A stretch of DNA of 64,000 nt. Origin: Hypholoma sublateritium FD-334 SS-4. Taxonomy: Eukaryota; Basidiomycota; Agaricomycetes; Agaricales; Strophariaceae. The stretch spans positions 1-64,000 of the forward strand of contig KN817663.1 of NCBI GenBank assembly GCA_000827495.1, written 5' to 3'. The position numbers and the translations under genes are program-made. Positions 45,564 through 57,140 of this stretch are shown piece by piece. The stretch's first letter is position 1. Each line of letters starts with the position of its first letter. The notes below the pieces were generated by a model, which did no database searches, was not told where the DNA came from, and saw only the letters and a program-made list of their open reading frames with translations.

Positions 45564-46404
45564 TCCATGTAGCCCGCGGACGAAGACGCCCCAGGAGTCT
45601 TCGTGAACATATCCGGCACCTCCCACCGTCCTCATCGCCGCCATCGCCGACACTGACACCATCCTGACGCCGGCGACCACGCGGACTACGTGTATATCCC
45701 CAGCCCCATTTTGACGCCGTACTCCTGCGCCGGATGGGCCTGGCGCATGCTATCGTATCGCCCTCGGGGGCACACGTAACGCCTGCACGGGCTTCAATGC
45801 TCGTGCGAGCGCCTTCCCATGCTCTCCCACTTCCCAGAACACCAGACAGCCGCCTTTGCACCCCGGGACGCCCCTGGGCATCCCCTCTCCGCCGCCTCCA
45901 TCACCGGCATCACCATGCCCCCCGAGGACGAAGACAACGGCGCCCATCTTGCAGCCTTTGTGGGCATGTCCCCCATCCACGAATCTCCCAGTGCCCGTAC
46001 AAGCTCTGGCGCTTGTGCAGGCGCTTTTTTTGCTCGTTCACTCTGCCGAATGACACCTGGGCACATGCGCGACCACAGACGCCCATGCATCACCGCCGCC
46101 CGTCTTCAATCCATACAACATCGGCAATGGGCTTGCGCTCTGCGTGAATCGGCAAGCAGCGGGACGAGGAGTGCGCGCTGCACATGCGCAGGCCGCACAC
46201 CTCGCCATCTCGGTCAGGCCATCACCCGCGCCAGCTCACTGCGCCGGAGAACGGACATGAACACGGACGCGAACGATGCCCCATCCCTGGCCGTCGCTGC
46301 TGCCGCCTCCAGGTCCGTACCTTCCCCTGCTGTACCTATACTTTACTAACATGTGTATAACTACCACAGCTACCGATTCTACGACAGCGGGACGGCGTGG
46401 ATAG

Positions 46405-46434
46405 GCGGAACATGCAATTCATTGCATGTTCCGC
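46405..46434. repeat. Perfect 14 bp palindrome with a 2 nt loop
   Basis: GCGGAACATGCAAT (46405-46418) and ATTGCATGTTCCGC (46421-46434) are exact inverted complements separated by TC. It lies in GC-rich DNA without an assigned gene. Confidence 0.8.
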
Positions 46435-46570
46435 TACACGTTCTGCGCCGCCCTTGTCTGTTGACGACGACAGCGATGTTGGCCTGTCAACGCAGCCGAC
46501 CCCATGTCCTGCTTGACCTGGGTGCCCACCGCCGCCGTCCTTCGACGTCTGCGCAATAGGGCCGCCCAAG

Positions 46571-47640
46571 TTGTGCTATACTTTGTAGTATAGTATTGTT
46601 TCACATAGATTATATGAATAAAATACTTTTGAATGTGATTTTATGTGAACAACAACAGTTAAGTAAGAAATACATGATATAGTGATGATATCTACAGGTT
46701 ATTAGTACTATAGGATTTCAAGGCATTGCAAGGCAATCTACGACACTTCCAGGTCACTCCGAGAGCATTTGCAATTAATTGTAGAGCATAATTATGGAAT
46801 GACGTGTCATGAAAAGCATTCTAGAGATATAAATATTGGACTACACGTACTCAGGCTACTTTTAGCATGTGTGAATTTGCCAAGACTGCCCTGGGAAAAA
46901 AAGTGGTTTTCCTGATGAGGCATGTGAACTTCCACCTTAGTGCTGATTGTGAGAGCCTGAGGGTGCATGACATCTGCGGAATGGGAAAAGAGTCCTTTAA
47001 TGAGCAATCAGAGTCTCTGAAAAATGGTGATGGCTGTGGTACAAGGGAGACCATGAGGCATGCCAATACTGAAGGGGTAAGTGGCAAGGTGTGCAACAGC
47101 TGTGTGGTTCGCGCTGCAAGCAAGCACTGGATAGTGAGCTTGGATCATATTGTGATTGGTCAATACCATGTTCTATACATCTCCATGTGATCAACCTTAT
47201 GGTGGGCCTTGTTCCATACATTCTGGGCCTGCTGGAGCTGGGTGTGCAGACTTTCAATAGTAACTTGAGCATTGCAGAGGGTCTGACTCATTGTGAGGAG
47301 CTGTGTGACATTCATCAATTTTGATTCTCAGGCTTGGTCCCAAGCAGCTTGTGTAGCAGGGTCTAAGGCATTGGTGATGGATGACAGCAGCTAAGAAGCT
47401 TCATTGCAGGAGCTGCAATTACAGGAAGCAATGATGCAATCAGTGGGAACATAATGGGCAACAGGGCTAGTGATGTGCCAGCTCCGGCTTGGCCTGAAAG
47501 CCCTGGCTTTGGCCTGGCTTGACCCAGCTCCAGCCTGCTGAAATCATAGGCCAGGCCGAAAATAATGGCCCTGGCCTGGCCCAGCCTGGCTTTGGCTTAA
47601 GCTGCGGCTTTGACTCACAAATGATATGTTGACACCAAAT
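46571..47640. other. CpG-poor repeat DNA, no gene recognised
   Basis: AT-rich sequence with very few CpG. A 107-codon frame (46867-47190, plus) has no recognisable domain. From about 47462, CAGGGCTAGTGATGTGCCAG followed by many GGCCTGGC-type repeats looks like a hAT terminal and subterminal region, and may be the 3' end of the hAT relic to the right. Confidence 0.4.
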
Positions 47641-48258
47641 TACATGTATTACACCTATTCATCATCTATGTCAATTACAAACAAGTCCCAAGCTGGGTCA
47701 CTAGACACATTCTCCCATTCTGGGTCTCCATCATCCTCAAACACCTCACTTTCCTTCTTGAGAAATGAAGTAGGAGTTGGATCATGGTAAATCAAATCAG
47801 AATTATACATTGTCTTCATAAATTCTAGTGCTTCGACGATATCCACTTTCAGGCAGTTGCACCATTTTGAGATTGTGATTCCAGCTGCTGAGAAGGCCCA
47901 CTCACTTGAAACTGAGGATTTCATATTTCCAAGATAATCAAAGGCTAATGACGCCCATATTGGAAGGTGCTGTGAGTTGAGCTAGTAATAAAGTTTGATT
48001 AATACACAATTATGGTGACTGTAAAAATTAGTATGCACCCCCCACCATTGAATGAGTGTTGTTTTATCACCAAGCTCATCCTCACCCTTGATGTATCAGT
48101 TGAATTCCCGCCTCCATGGTTTTTTTGTGGTACTGGATGCCAGCATTGGAACATTGTCGCTATCACTTGAGTCACTATCTACATTTTGTTTGTGTCATTT
48201 TGATGGGTTATTACATTGATTTAACATATAGTAGTGCTCTGCAAACTAAGGATTAGGT
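47640..48258 (-). pseudogene. hAT transposase relic, C-terminal part
   Basis: The minus-strand frame ending at 47655 has VSSEWAFSAAGITISKWCN followed by DIVEALEFMK, the hAT dimerisation signature (usually SSxAFSxAGxxxSKRRNxL). Arg codons have become Trp or Cys, consistent with C-to-T mutation. The relic is interrupted at 48259 by the Tc1/mariner insertion and resumes at 51930. Confidence 0.75.
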
Positions 48259-48375
48259 TACTGGGTTTCCAGAATTTGTTGAGAATCTGTGAAAAACGTC
48301 ATATGGTTGTTCGATTTGAAAATCTGATTTCTTTACCAAAAAAGGTAATTTTCTGATCTGACTCCTACCGTCACC

Positions 48376-49508
48376 ATGGGGTATCGCAAGATAAGTACTG
48401 ACCTCAAAGAGTGCTGTCTCCGTCTATGGAGAGCTGGATGGTCACGATCTGACATCTGCTCTGCCTTCTGTGTCTCACCTGCAAGTCTGTACCGCTGGCA
48501 AGCTATATTGGAGGAAATCGGCTCAGTTGAACGTCCCGTGGGTCCCCTTCGTGGGCGTCCTCGTCTCATCGGCCTTTTGGCCATGATAGCTATCCAAGAT
48601 ATCTACAGCAGACACCCAGACCTCTTCTTGGATGAGCTCCAGTGGTTTCTGGTCATTCACCATGACATCGCAATCTCAATTTCTGCCCTGCAAGAAAACC
48701 TCGAGAAAGTTGGCCTCACACGGAAGATTCTACACACCATCGCTTCTGAACGAGACGAGGCTTGGCGACAAGCATTCATGGACTCTATCCGACAAGATTT
48801 CTCGGGAAGTGGCGATGAATTTGTTACTGTCGACGAGTCGAGCAAAAACAACCATGCCTACAGACGTCGTTATGGTCGTGCTTCCTGTGGACAGGATGCT
48901 GACATCACAGCACCCTTTATTCGAGGTCAATGTTACTCCATGATAGCTGCTATGAGCAAAAAGGGATACCTTGCAGCCCATATCATTCCGGGATCAGTTG
49001 ATTCATTTGCTTTCTTTGATTTCATTGTCGATGACATTGTAAGTATGTGTCTGGCTCTCGACCCTTCATTGACGTTTTTTTCTGTAGATTCCGAAGATGA
49101 ATCCATACCCCGATACACATAGTGTTTTAGTCATGGACAATTGTCAAATCCATCACACAGATGCGTTGCAAGATGTTCTAAATGACGCACGTACGTCGTA
49201 ATATCATATATATGCTGGTAGAAGTCTAATGCAACATATAGATATCATGCTCTTGTACCTACCGCCATATTCACCAGATCTAAACCCGATTGAGCTGTCC
49301 TTTAGCACATGTGAGTTTGATTTACTATCGGTATATCAGAAGTATATCATTGATCCCATTTTTTGTAGGGAAAGCATATCTCTGTCGTAATAGCCACATT
49401 TTTCGGGATGATGAAGATCCAATACTTGCTTTACTCGACTCAACGGGCTGCATAACAGGTGATATGGCAGAGGGATGGTTTCGGCATGCAGGGTATATCG
49501 TCAGATAA
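48376..49508 (+). CDS. Tc1/IS630-type DDE transposase
   Basis: Catalyses cut-and-paste transposition into TA. Four exons (48376-49038, 49088-49190, 49242-49310, 49369-49508) give 324 aa with no stops. An N-terminal helix-turn-helix (MGYRKISTDLKECCLRLW.. GWSRSDICSAFCVSPASLYRW) is followed by a linker (GPLRGRPRLIG). The DDE residues are the Asp of VTVDESSKNN, the Asp of LVMDNCQIHH and the Glu of PPYSPDLNPIE, with 34 residues between the last two (DD34E). The C-terminus is GDMAEGWFRHAGYIVR. The start codon lies 115 bp inside the left end. Confidence 0.93.
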
Positions 49509-49655
49509 CATCAATTTTACTATTTTGGTTTCTCAGCTAAAACATATAGAGGAAACAACCGTTGATATTGTAGAAGGGCATTGAAAAGTATGTAAAGAAT
49601 GTGTAGATTGTAGCGAGTCACATCACGGAATAATAAAGCAAAAGAGTTACACAGC

Positions 49656-51738
49656 TTACACTGCTAAAGCCACTGCCCAGACACTACTTCGTACATCGCG
49701 AATGAAAGTCTGGTTCTTTTCAATGATACACCGCCAGGAAAGGGATGTGAAGCCCGCAAAAGTCTTCCAGTCATCGTCAGAAAGGTTGTCGATCTTGTCG
49801 CCAGGCTGGAATTCAAGTTTTTCAAGTCGTTCTTGATCCATCGCATTGATGCTATAGCGTTCGCAGAAAGCAACAAGTGACACATCTGGAAGCTGGTACT
49901 TAGCAGGTGACTGAGGAGCGGACGTTGGAGCATGCAAAGCAGTAGTCGGAACATGTGTTGGAATAGCAGACATAGCAGTAACAGGAGCAGTAACAGCAAT
50001 AGCAGGAACCGCACGGAGTTGCTGTTGCTGCTGTTGAATCATGTTGAAAAGTAGAAGATCCATCATCATTGTCATAGGTGAGGCACTAGAAACAGCACTA
50101 GCAGCAGGTGCTGTTGTCAACGGAGCAGGATCAACAGTGGGAGCAGTGCCGCGAGGTGGTTCGGATGTCATTTCCACTTTTGGAAACACAGTAATACGTG
50201 CTTTGTGGTTGAAATGAGGGCCTATTGGAGGCGATTCGAGCGTAGCTGTACCACGGGCCTGACAGAGAAGCAAAGTTAGATACATATAGTTATAAAAAAA
50301 TAAATATATACTAGATGCGATGCCCACACATTGAGCTTGAGCTCGGTTAGTTCGAAGTATGTTCTCATCTTGCTGTTAGTCCAGATCCGTTGTCCAGGAA
50401 ACATTGGATTGTTGTCTATAGGGTACTTTTCCAGTAGCGCCTCACGGTGGGGTTTTGTAGCCTTGTCAAATGCTACCTGTAGTAAGAGTCTCCGTCATTC
50501 CACAGTCCATCATGTCAAGATAGATTTAGACAACATACTCTTTGCTCAACAACATGGTTATGAGTAGATATAACCTCTAGGTCCGCATAGTCAAAGGACT
50601 TCGTGTCATCATCATTCCAGAACTATAACAAATGAATATAGAAATTATAGGCATAAGCGAAGAGACGTACTGGTTTTTCAACAAGGGGCTTCCTCGGAGG
50701 AGGCATGGCAAGCATAATGATCCGCATCCCCGGCTTTCCCTCCTTGATTTGACCAACCATACTGCAGAACCCAACCTCGCCTCCAAGAGAGAGGTACGTA
50801 CTTCGTGCAGGGTTCTGAGGTTTCCAAGTAACTTTCTCTTGAACGATCTCATCGACGGCACATGGAAGCTGATTAGCAACCCCATTGAGAAAGGTTTCAT
50901 ATGATGCAGATGCTTTGAACATGGTAAGTCCTCGAGCAGCATACTTATCCTCGTCTTTTGGCCTCTGGGCCCGAGATGATCCTGTTCAAGCTGGAGCATG
51001 GGCGATGGGTCGTTCAACATAGATATATGCAGTGATATCAATGTCTTCACAGTCCGAATCTACATCCTGAAGGGAAAATTCAATAAATAGAGTCTCGAAG
51101 TAGATATCCTAGTGCAATAGAGACAAACCTTCTTTGAAGCAGTCGCCTTTCCCTTGCTATTTTTCTTGATTGCTTTCAAAGCCTTCTCTGTATCCGACGA
51201 CAGGCCACTGTCTGAATCTGAACCATGGTCATCTTCTGTAGACTAAGAGAATAAAACAGAGAGTTATTTCAACAACAATTGTATAGCCGAAGATTGGTAC
51301 TCGCTTTTTTCTTTCGGGTCTTTTCCTTTCCGTTCTGTTCACTATTGCAATCTTCGTCAGAGCCTTCCTCAACCTGTTCATACTTTCGTTTTGGAGCAGG
51401 AGCTTTTGCCTTTGGTTTGTTGTCTCGTTTCCCAGCTGCAGCTCTCTTCCGTTTGGTTGCTACCTCTTTCTTCTTGGCTTGTTTTGCGGCAATCTCGGGA
51501 CTGACGACACAGAATTTCATGAATGCTGCTCAATGAATCAGCGAGTCAGAGTATCCGTAAACTAGGCAGTACTTAGATACATACCTGAAGGGGCCTCAGC
51601 TATGGCATCATTGATTATCTGGTTTGGGGTCCGGTCTGAGTCGTCGTCAAGCTCGTCAATCTCATGAACTTGTGTGCCTAAGATTTCTTCAGGGGCCATT
51701 TGGTCACTGCCATTGTCAGGGATATCATCAGAGTTCAT
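49656..51738 (-). CDS. Transposon passenger protein, uncharacterised, SAM-like C-terminus
   Basis: A multi-exon gene entirely inside the Tc1/mariner element. The N-terminus is acidic (MNSDDIPDNGSDQMAPEEIL), then comes a strongly basic nuclear-localisation-like tract (KKKEVATKRKRAAAGKRDNK), then an acidic Ser-rich linker. The central region, SYETFLNGVANQLPC.. KVTWKPQNPARSTYLSLGGE.. GMRIIMLAMPPP, looks like a compact alpha/beta (PB1-like) fold. It continues through PHREALLEKYPIDNNPMFPGQRIW, a Gln tract, and a C-terminal SAM-like helix bundle (SLVAFCERYSINAMDQERLEKLE.. LSDDDWKTFAGFTSLSWRCIIEKNQ). I do not know this protein by name. A role in target choice, transport or silencing is only inferred. 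Confidence 0.7.
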
Positions 51739-51929
51739 TGGTATTATACAGAGTACGGTTATGCGGTCAATGTGTGTAGAACTCAAGTGAGAATTGAGTC
51801 GATGGTGGTAGGTGGGATCAAAGGGAGGATGTCCGGAAGTGACCGCATATGGTAATATTTTCGATCTCAAAAATCGGACAGCCTTGATGACATTTTCACA
51901 GATTCTCAACAAATTCTGGAAACCCAGTA

Positions 51930-52866
51930 ATAAATGTTGCTGTCAATGCAATGTAGTACTTACAATAACTGCCGCCATCCTCAGCACTTCTTCTGAAGAT
52001 CTTCATCCCAGTTCTTCTCAAAGTACAACATTTTAACATCAGAATCTGATACTATCATAAAAAAACAATGTCAGCACAGCACAGTATGAATGTAAACAAG
52101 CACCGACACATAACAAATGTATAGGCATGCAAAGTAGCCATTTTGTTGTAGTACTTGTCAATCTTGGTGGCAGCGGCATTTAGGCCAACTGAGAACGTGG
52201 CATATCTTGCTTGCTCACTTCAGCTGTTCCATGCCTGATATAATTTTTCCAATGCCGGAATGGCCACATGAAGGCATGGGGAATCACCATAGGAGAAGGC
52301 CTGTTGGTACTTATCTGCAAATTACACCAAAAACAACAGTAAAGTGAGATATGGAGACCAATGACAAAGTAGATTGTACCTGGAGTAATTCCATGAAGTT
52401 CTCAATCTGCACCCATTCCTGGTTGGTAACTTCCAGTGTGAGAAGCTTTGCACACTTTACTTTGTCGGTCTCTTTGTGGCTTAGGTCAAAAACAAATTTG
52501 TTGACCTTCTATTTGAAATAATCAGTAATAAACTTTGTATATATTGCTCAAAGCTTACTTGTTTTAATTTATATGCTCATTTGAGCATCACGTAGGTAGA
52601 AGACCAGCAGACCTTCATGTCAAGGAGAAGAACCTTATGGTCTGCCTCTTGCCCACCCTGGAGCAACTTGAATTGTCCTTTTTGCTTTGATGATGAGTGC
52701 ATCTGTAAATAACTAATTACTAGATGTTTATTCTGATTAGTAAATGCAGTAAAAACAAAACTTTGACAGTAATTGCATGTATCAAACCCACAATGTCCCA
52801 TTCTATGGCATCTAGGTCTGGCTCATGCTCCTTTGGCTTCTCTCACATATCTATGTTAGGCAGTAC
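51930..52866 (-). pseudogene. hAT transposase relic, middle part
   Basis: Minus-strand fragments KPKEHEPDLDAIEWDIVGL, then KVLLLDMKVCWSSTYVMLKRAY, then FVFDLSHKETDKVKCAKLLTL.. VQIENFMELLQVQ, then VKMLYFEKNWDEDLQ, are in the order of hAT transposases (DVKTRWNSTYLML-type and KYFEKNW-type motifs). Stops and frame breaks are frequent. It continues from the segment at 55512-57140, from which a long-inverted-repeat element separates it. Confidence 0.7.
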
Positions 52867-55511
52867 CATATGGTACGGTCCAGTGAATGGCTACACTGTA
52901 CCTATATGATGTGGCTCCAGCGGCCCCGCTGAGCCAGCAAATAACACTTACCAAATTAAGTATTGCTTAAGTAACTGCACTATAGCCTTATGATACGATC
53001 CAGCGGGCCCGCTGTATATGACAATTATTCCCTGGCACACCTGCAGAAAGCTGCGGCAAGAATGTATTATGCTGCATCCCGCATGTGGCAATATCAAGCA
53101 TTTCATATTTACATATAAAGACAACTTCCTGCTGCCCGGAAATCATGCTGCAGCAGGTTGGCGGCAAGCTAATCACTTGCCAGATGTGGTAAAATAAATA
53201 AGTATCTGGCAATATGGTACACTACCAAAATAGGTTATATATTATAAACAACTTCCCGCCACCCAGAAATCACACTGTGGCAAGTTGGCAGCAAGCTAAA
53301 TGAGCTTCCGGCAATACTTAATGTGCAGTGCAGCACAACTCATGGAAAGTGCACTTCGGCATCATAATAGCTCACAGAAATTGCACTTGCCTACTGGGCG
53401 GAATGATAATGCCTGGCATCCTGCAACACTCATGGAAAGTGCACTATAATGATTTCCAGCATCAAAATATCTTCCAGATGGCATCAAATGAGTGTCGGGA
53501 CATTGCCATAGTGTGCGGCAAGGTGTGCGGGAAGTATATTATAAATAGATTCCAGCAATGTGTTGTCTGGTGTCCCGCAATGATGTGCGGCAAGGCTCAC
53601 GGAAAGTGTATTATAAATAGATTCCGGCAGTGTATCTGGCATCAAAATAGCTTCCGGACACTGCTGCAGTATTACAGCTGCCTTCCGGATGGAATGATAC
53701 TATTAGAAATGCATTAGGTGTATGTATACCTAGCATTAAAATTTTGTGGTGGGATATATTGACTATAATATTTGGCGGATACATAGTACTGCATAGTTAA
53801 ATGCCCTATAATTCCCGCAAACTCTGTGGCATGATAATTGTACCTCTGGCAAGAGGGAATTGTGATTCCATGCCCGGAAACAACAACCAGCAATTGATAA
53901 TTACAATTCTCTTCCTGGAAACAATTTAGGCAATAGGGAAATATAATCATACACCCATGAGTGATTCATGCATTGAATTTATAATTGTATATAGGATTGA
54001 CATTGCAATTATATACCCAGAAATAACTCCAGCAGTGAAGTTATCACAGTTTAGTTAACCGCAATTATAATGTAACAACTCAGTTCTTGTAAATGATTCC
54101 AGCAGATGTTTATATCAATCTTCAAGTTGCTAATTTCTTCTGTTTGTCAAGCTTTTCATNGTANTGGGGCAACATTTTCTGTTGAACACAGATCTATGTC
54201 TCAAATCCGTTGCAGGATAGGTGTTGAGTATTCCTCAGGTAGTGCAATCCACCATTGCAAACCACAGAAAGAACTATGTCACACTTTATGAAGTCTGTAT
54301 CATGGCCACAGCATACATGGAAGAATCTTTTTATCTTGTATGAACTATACCATCTCAATCTATTTTATTTCCATTGCAGAATCTAATTCTGTATGGTTAT
54401 GGGCTACATAATTTGTCTATTGCTAATTATATGGAGTTTTCTAATTCATACAAACATCTAGCAAGTGGCAAAAAATAAATAGTTAAAGAAACTGCAATAC
54501 ACACTCAATCTTTTGATGGGTATACTGTTATTTCATTGCCCAATCTAGTTCCAGGGACGTTGTTGTGGTACATATACTCATAATCAGTTACTTACATGTA
54601 TTAATTTCATTATGGCTGTAGTTACAGTTATAATTCCATTGCCTGCATGATTTCTGTGTGTACAATGGCAATGCCTACATTAATTCCAATGTCAAGTGCA
54701 TTGCCAGTGAGCTTTTGATAGTTTCTGGTGTGTTTCCGCCAGCATTTTATCATTTCCACAGTGTTGCTGCACACTGTTTATAATTTCCGGTACATTGCCA
54801 CTGTGCTTTTTATAGTTTCCACTGTTGCCGTGCGCTCTTTATAGTTTCTGCTGTTGCCGTGCACTTTTTATAATTGCTGGAGTGTTGCCGGTGAGCTTTT
54901 TATAGTTTCTGTGATGTTGCCACACACTGTGTATGGTTCCGGACACTGTTCCGCAAAGCTATGTTACTGTATATATTATACCCAATTGCGGCAGTGCACT
55001 GTATGGGTGCACAATTTTCATGCCTATTGCCGGCAGGTATGACAGGCAGATTATCATTTTTTCCGGGCCTGCAGTACATGGTATTTCCGGCAAGCTAATT
55101 TTTAAATTACCAGCAGTGGCAACATTTTGGTATTTTTTTCTGTGCCTGCGGCGCAATGCATTTCTGGCAGCCTATATATTTATATTCCGGCAGCCATACA
55201 CTACGGCAGTTATATCTAGTACCCGCNGAATGTGTATTTTTTGCTGGCCTGCGGCGCAACAAGTTTCNGGCAGCATAATTTTTTATTGCCTGCCTTATGT
55301 GCGGGAACATTATTCNGCTGCCGTGCAGCTATGTGTACTGCCGGAGGCTTGTCCGTGGGCCATTTCACACTTCCAGCGGGCCCGCTGGACCATATCATAT
55401 GGCTACATAAAGGTTACCTAATTTGGTATGTGCGGATTTGCCGGTTCAGTGGGCCCGCTGAACCCATATGATACAGCTACACTGTAGCCGTTCGCTGGAC
55501 CATGTCATATG
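52867..55511. mobile_element. 2.6 kb long-terminal-inverted-repeat element nested in the hAT relic
   Basis: About 160 bp at the left end matches the inverted right end with scattered differences, beginning CATATG and passing GGTCCAG(T/C)GAA(T/C)GGCTACA, then GGGCCC-centred palindromes (CAGCGGGCCCGCTG) and ACCAAATTA. The interior is a mosaic of short motifs (TTCCGGCA, CGGCAAG, ATTATAAATAGATTCC) with no transposase frame. It separates two in-order parts of the hAT relic, so it inserted into that element. No target duplication was found. Confidence 0.65.
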
Positions 55512-57140
55512 CCTGGTTTAACATTGGTACCTGCTTCTCTGGATTGTAATGCTTAGTTTTTGAGGAAGCCGCAATAAGGGCCTGCATTGCGAGATTGATC
55601 ACATAGGCAAAACAGCTGACCTTGTATTAGCTCCGCTATATATGCAGTGAGAATAAAAAATAATGCACTGAATACGATATTCTAAGACTGTCCATTCTTT
55701 GAGATTCCTTTACCGAGGCAACACATTAAGCTGCAATGCAAATTTGTCGAGCATTGTTAGGTTATTTGACATATTGTCACAAGTCACCCATCTGACCTTT
55801 GATTCAAATCCTAATTGTTCCACTACTTTAAATAATGCTCACCCAAGATGAACTCCGTCATGGCTGGTGTTCATCTGTGTGAATCCGAAGAGAGTGCTAT
55901 GCTTCTTCCACTTATCTGGTGAGACTTCCTTGCTCCAGTGACCTGTGATGGCAAAATAAGCATCTTGATTGCCAGCCTGCCACACATTGCAGGTTAGGGA
56001 CACAAGGCCAATCTTCCACGCCTAAAAAATATCAGAGTGCAAACAAGAGTAAACAGGATCAGAATACATACCAGGCACTCTTTCAAGTTTGCCATTTTTT
56101 TTGAAGAGCTCAATAATATGTGCACGAGTCACTTTGCGATCTGGTACCATGATGCTATTTTTAGATCAAGAGGCCACATCAATCATTTCTCAAAACCTGG
56201 GATGCTTGAGTGCTTGGATTGGCTACAGAAATATTTGAGATATAAACAAATGGCTGGTAGATTACTAGCAATACATACCTGATGAGTTTCGATCAACCAT
56301 TGAACAGCCACATCCCGGAAAAGTGCATCTGAGTATGGCACAATTCTTTCACCTGGAACCACCAGTGTGAAGTGATCCTCCATAGCACCTTGCTTGCTGC
56401 GATCTTCTGTAATGGTGGCCTCTTTTTTCTTGTGGATAGCATTTGGAAGTTTGAGCATGAAATTATTTCTATCGCATCATTTATAGTAGCTGGTCTAATA
56501 ATTTAATTAGATGAGAAAGATTACAGCAAGTCAAATGACTTACTTCATGTGCTGATTCAATATGTTGACAAAGTGTTGTACTTTCATTAACAATGGTCTT
56601 TGTTATTTTCTTCTTCCTGATCACATTAAATATGGATTTCTTATGGTAGAAACAATCAGATCATACCTGCAATACATGCATTGACAACGAGCTTTCCCAC
56701 TGGCCTTTTGGGGTGCCTCAAAGAATTCATCAATGTTGCGTGAACAATCTTTCATTGTTGGTTTGAGCAGTTCAACATTATCAGACCCCAATGAACTGGG
56801 TGGTGGTGAAGGTGGACAGGTAGATGGATGGGCAGATGAAGGCCATGCTATATGCAGAGTTAATAATTTTTAATCTTCATAGTGAGATATGCTGGCATAC
56901 TTACAATTGCCCAATAATTCGCCATTCTCAAGCCTGTCTAACATGGTGATCTCCTCATCACTGCTCCCAACTGCATGTGAATTTGGCTGTTTACACTTTG
57001 AAGCAGTAGCAACCATAGCTGCTGTAATCATGTAACAATGAACATACTGAGAAATTTTATGCAAAATTGTTTGTTTAGGCAGTCTGTTACCATGGGTATG
57101 ATTTATTGTTTTACGAGAATTCTCCTTCCAGTGAAACAAG
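55512..57140 (-). pseudogene. hAT transposase relic, N-terminal part
   Basis: Minus-strand fragments give a BED-type zinc finger region (KARCQCMYCR.. NESTTLCQHIESAH), then AIHKKKEATITEDRSKQ.. YSDALFRDVAVQWLIETHQ, then WKIGLVSLTCNVWQAGNQDAYFAITGHW.. FGFTQMNTSHDGVHLG and KVRWVTCDNMSNN.. MLDKF. This is the normal hAT order from finger to catalytic core. Stops interrupt it. Together with 51930-52866 and 47640-48258 it forms one element split by two insertions. Confidence 0.75.

Larger units (their letters stand above)
43541..46570. repeat. GC-rich duplicated block split by an element
   Basis: Two diverged copies can be aligned. The series CACCATCGATA, TCCATG, GA(T/C)GAAGACGCC, ATCCGGCACCTCCC, CCTCATC(A/G)CCGCC and CGGACTA occurs from 43971 to about 44140 and again from about 44647 to 45690, with the element at 44671-45563 inserted in the second copy. 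Overlapping Pro/Arg-rich frames, for example 45819-46349 on the plus strand, are not recognisable proteins. I do not call a gene here. Confidence 0.45.
48261..51927 (+). mobile_element. Tc1/mariner-type (DD34E) transposon, 3667 bp, with passenger gene
   Basis: The terminal inverted repeats are perfect for 35 bp (48261-48295 and 51893-51927) and imperfect for roughly 30 bp more. TA flanks each end (48259-48260 and 51928-51929). Inside are an uninterrupted spliced transposase gene on the plus strand and a second spliced gene on the minus strand, tail to tail. The element is inserted in a decayed hAT copy. Unlike its surroundings it retains CpG and open frames, so it is probably young. Confidence 0.92.

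Noticed and set aside
46867..47190. 107-codon frame MCEFAKTALGKKVVFLMRH
   Set aside because: It lies in CpG-poor repeat DNA, with no recognisable domain and no extension by splicing; the opposite strand is equally open.
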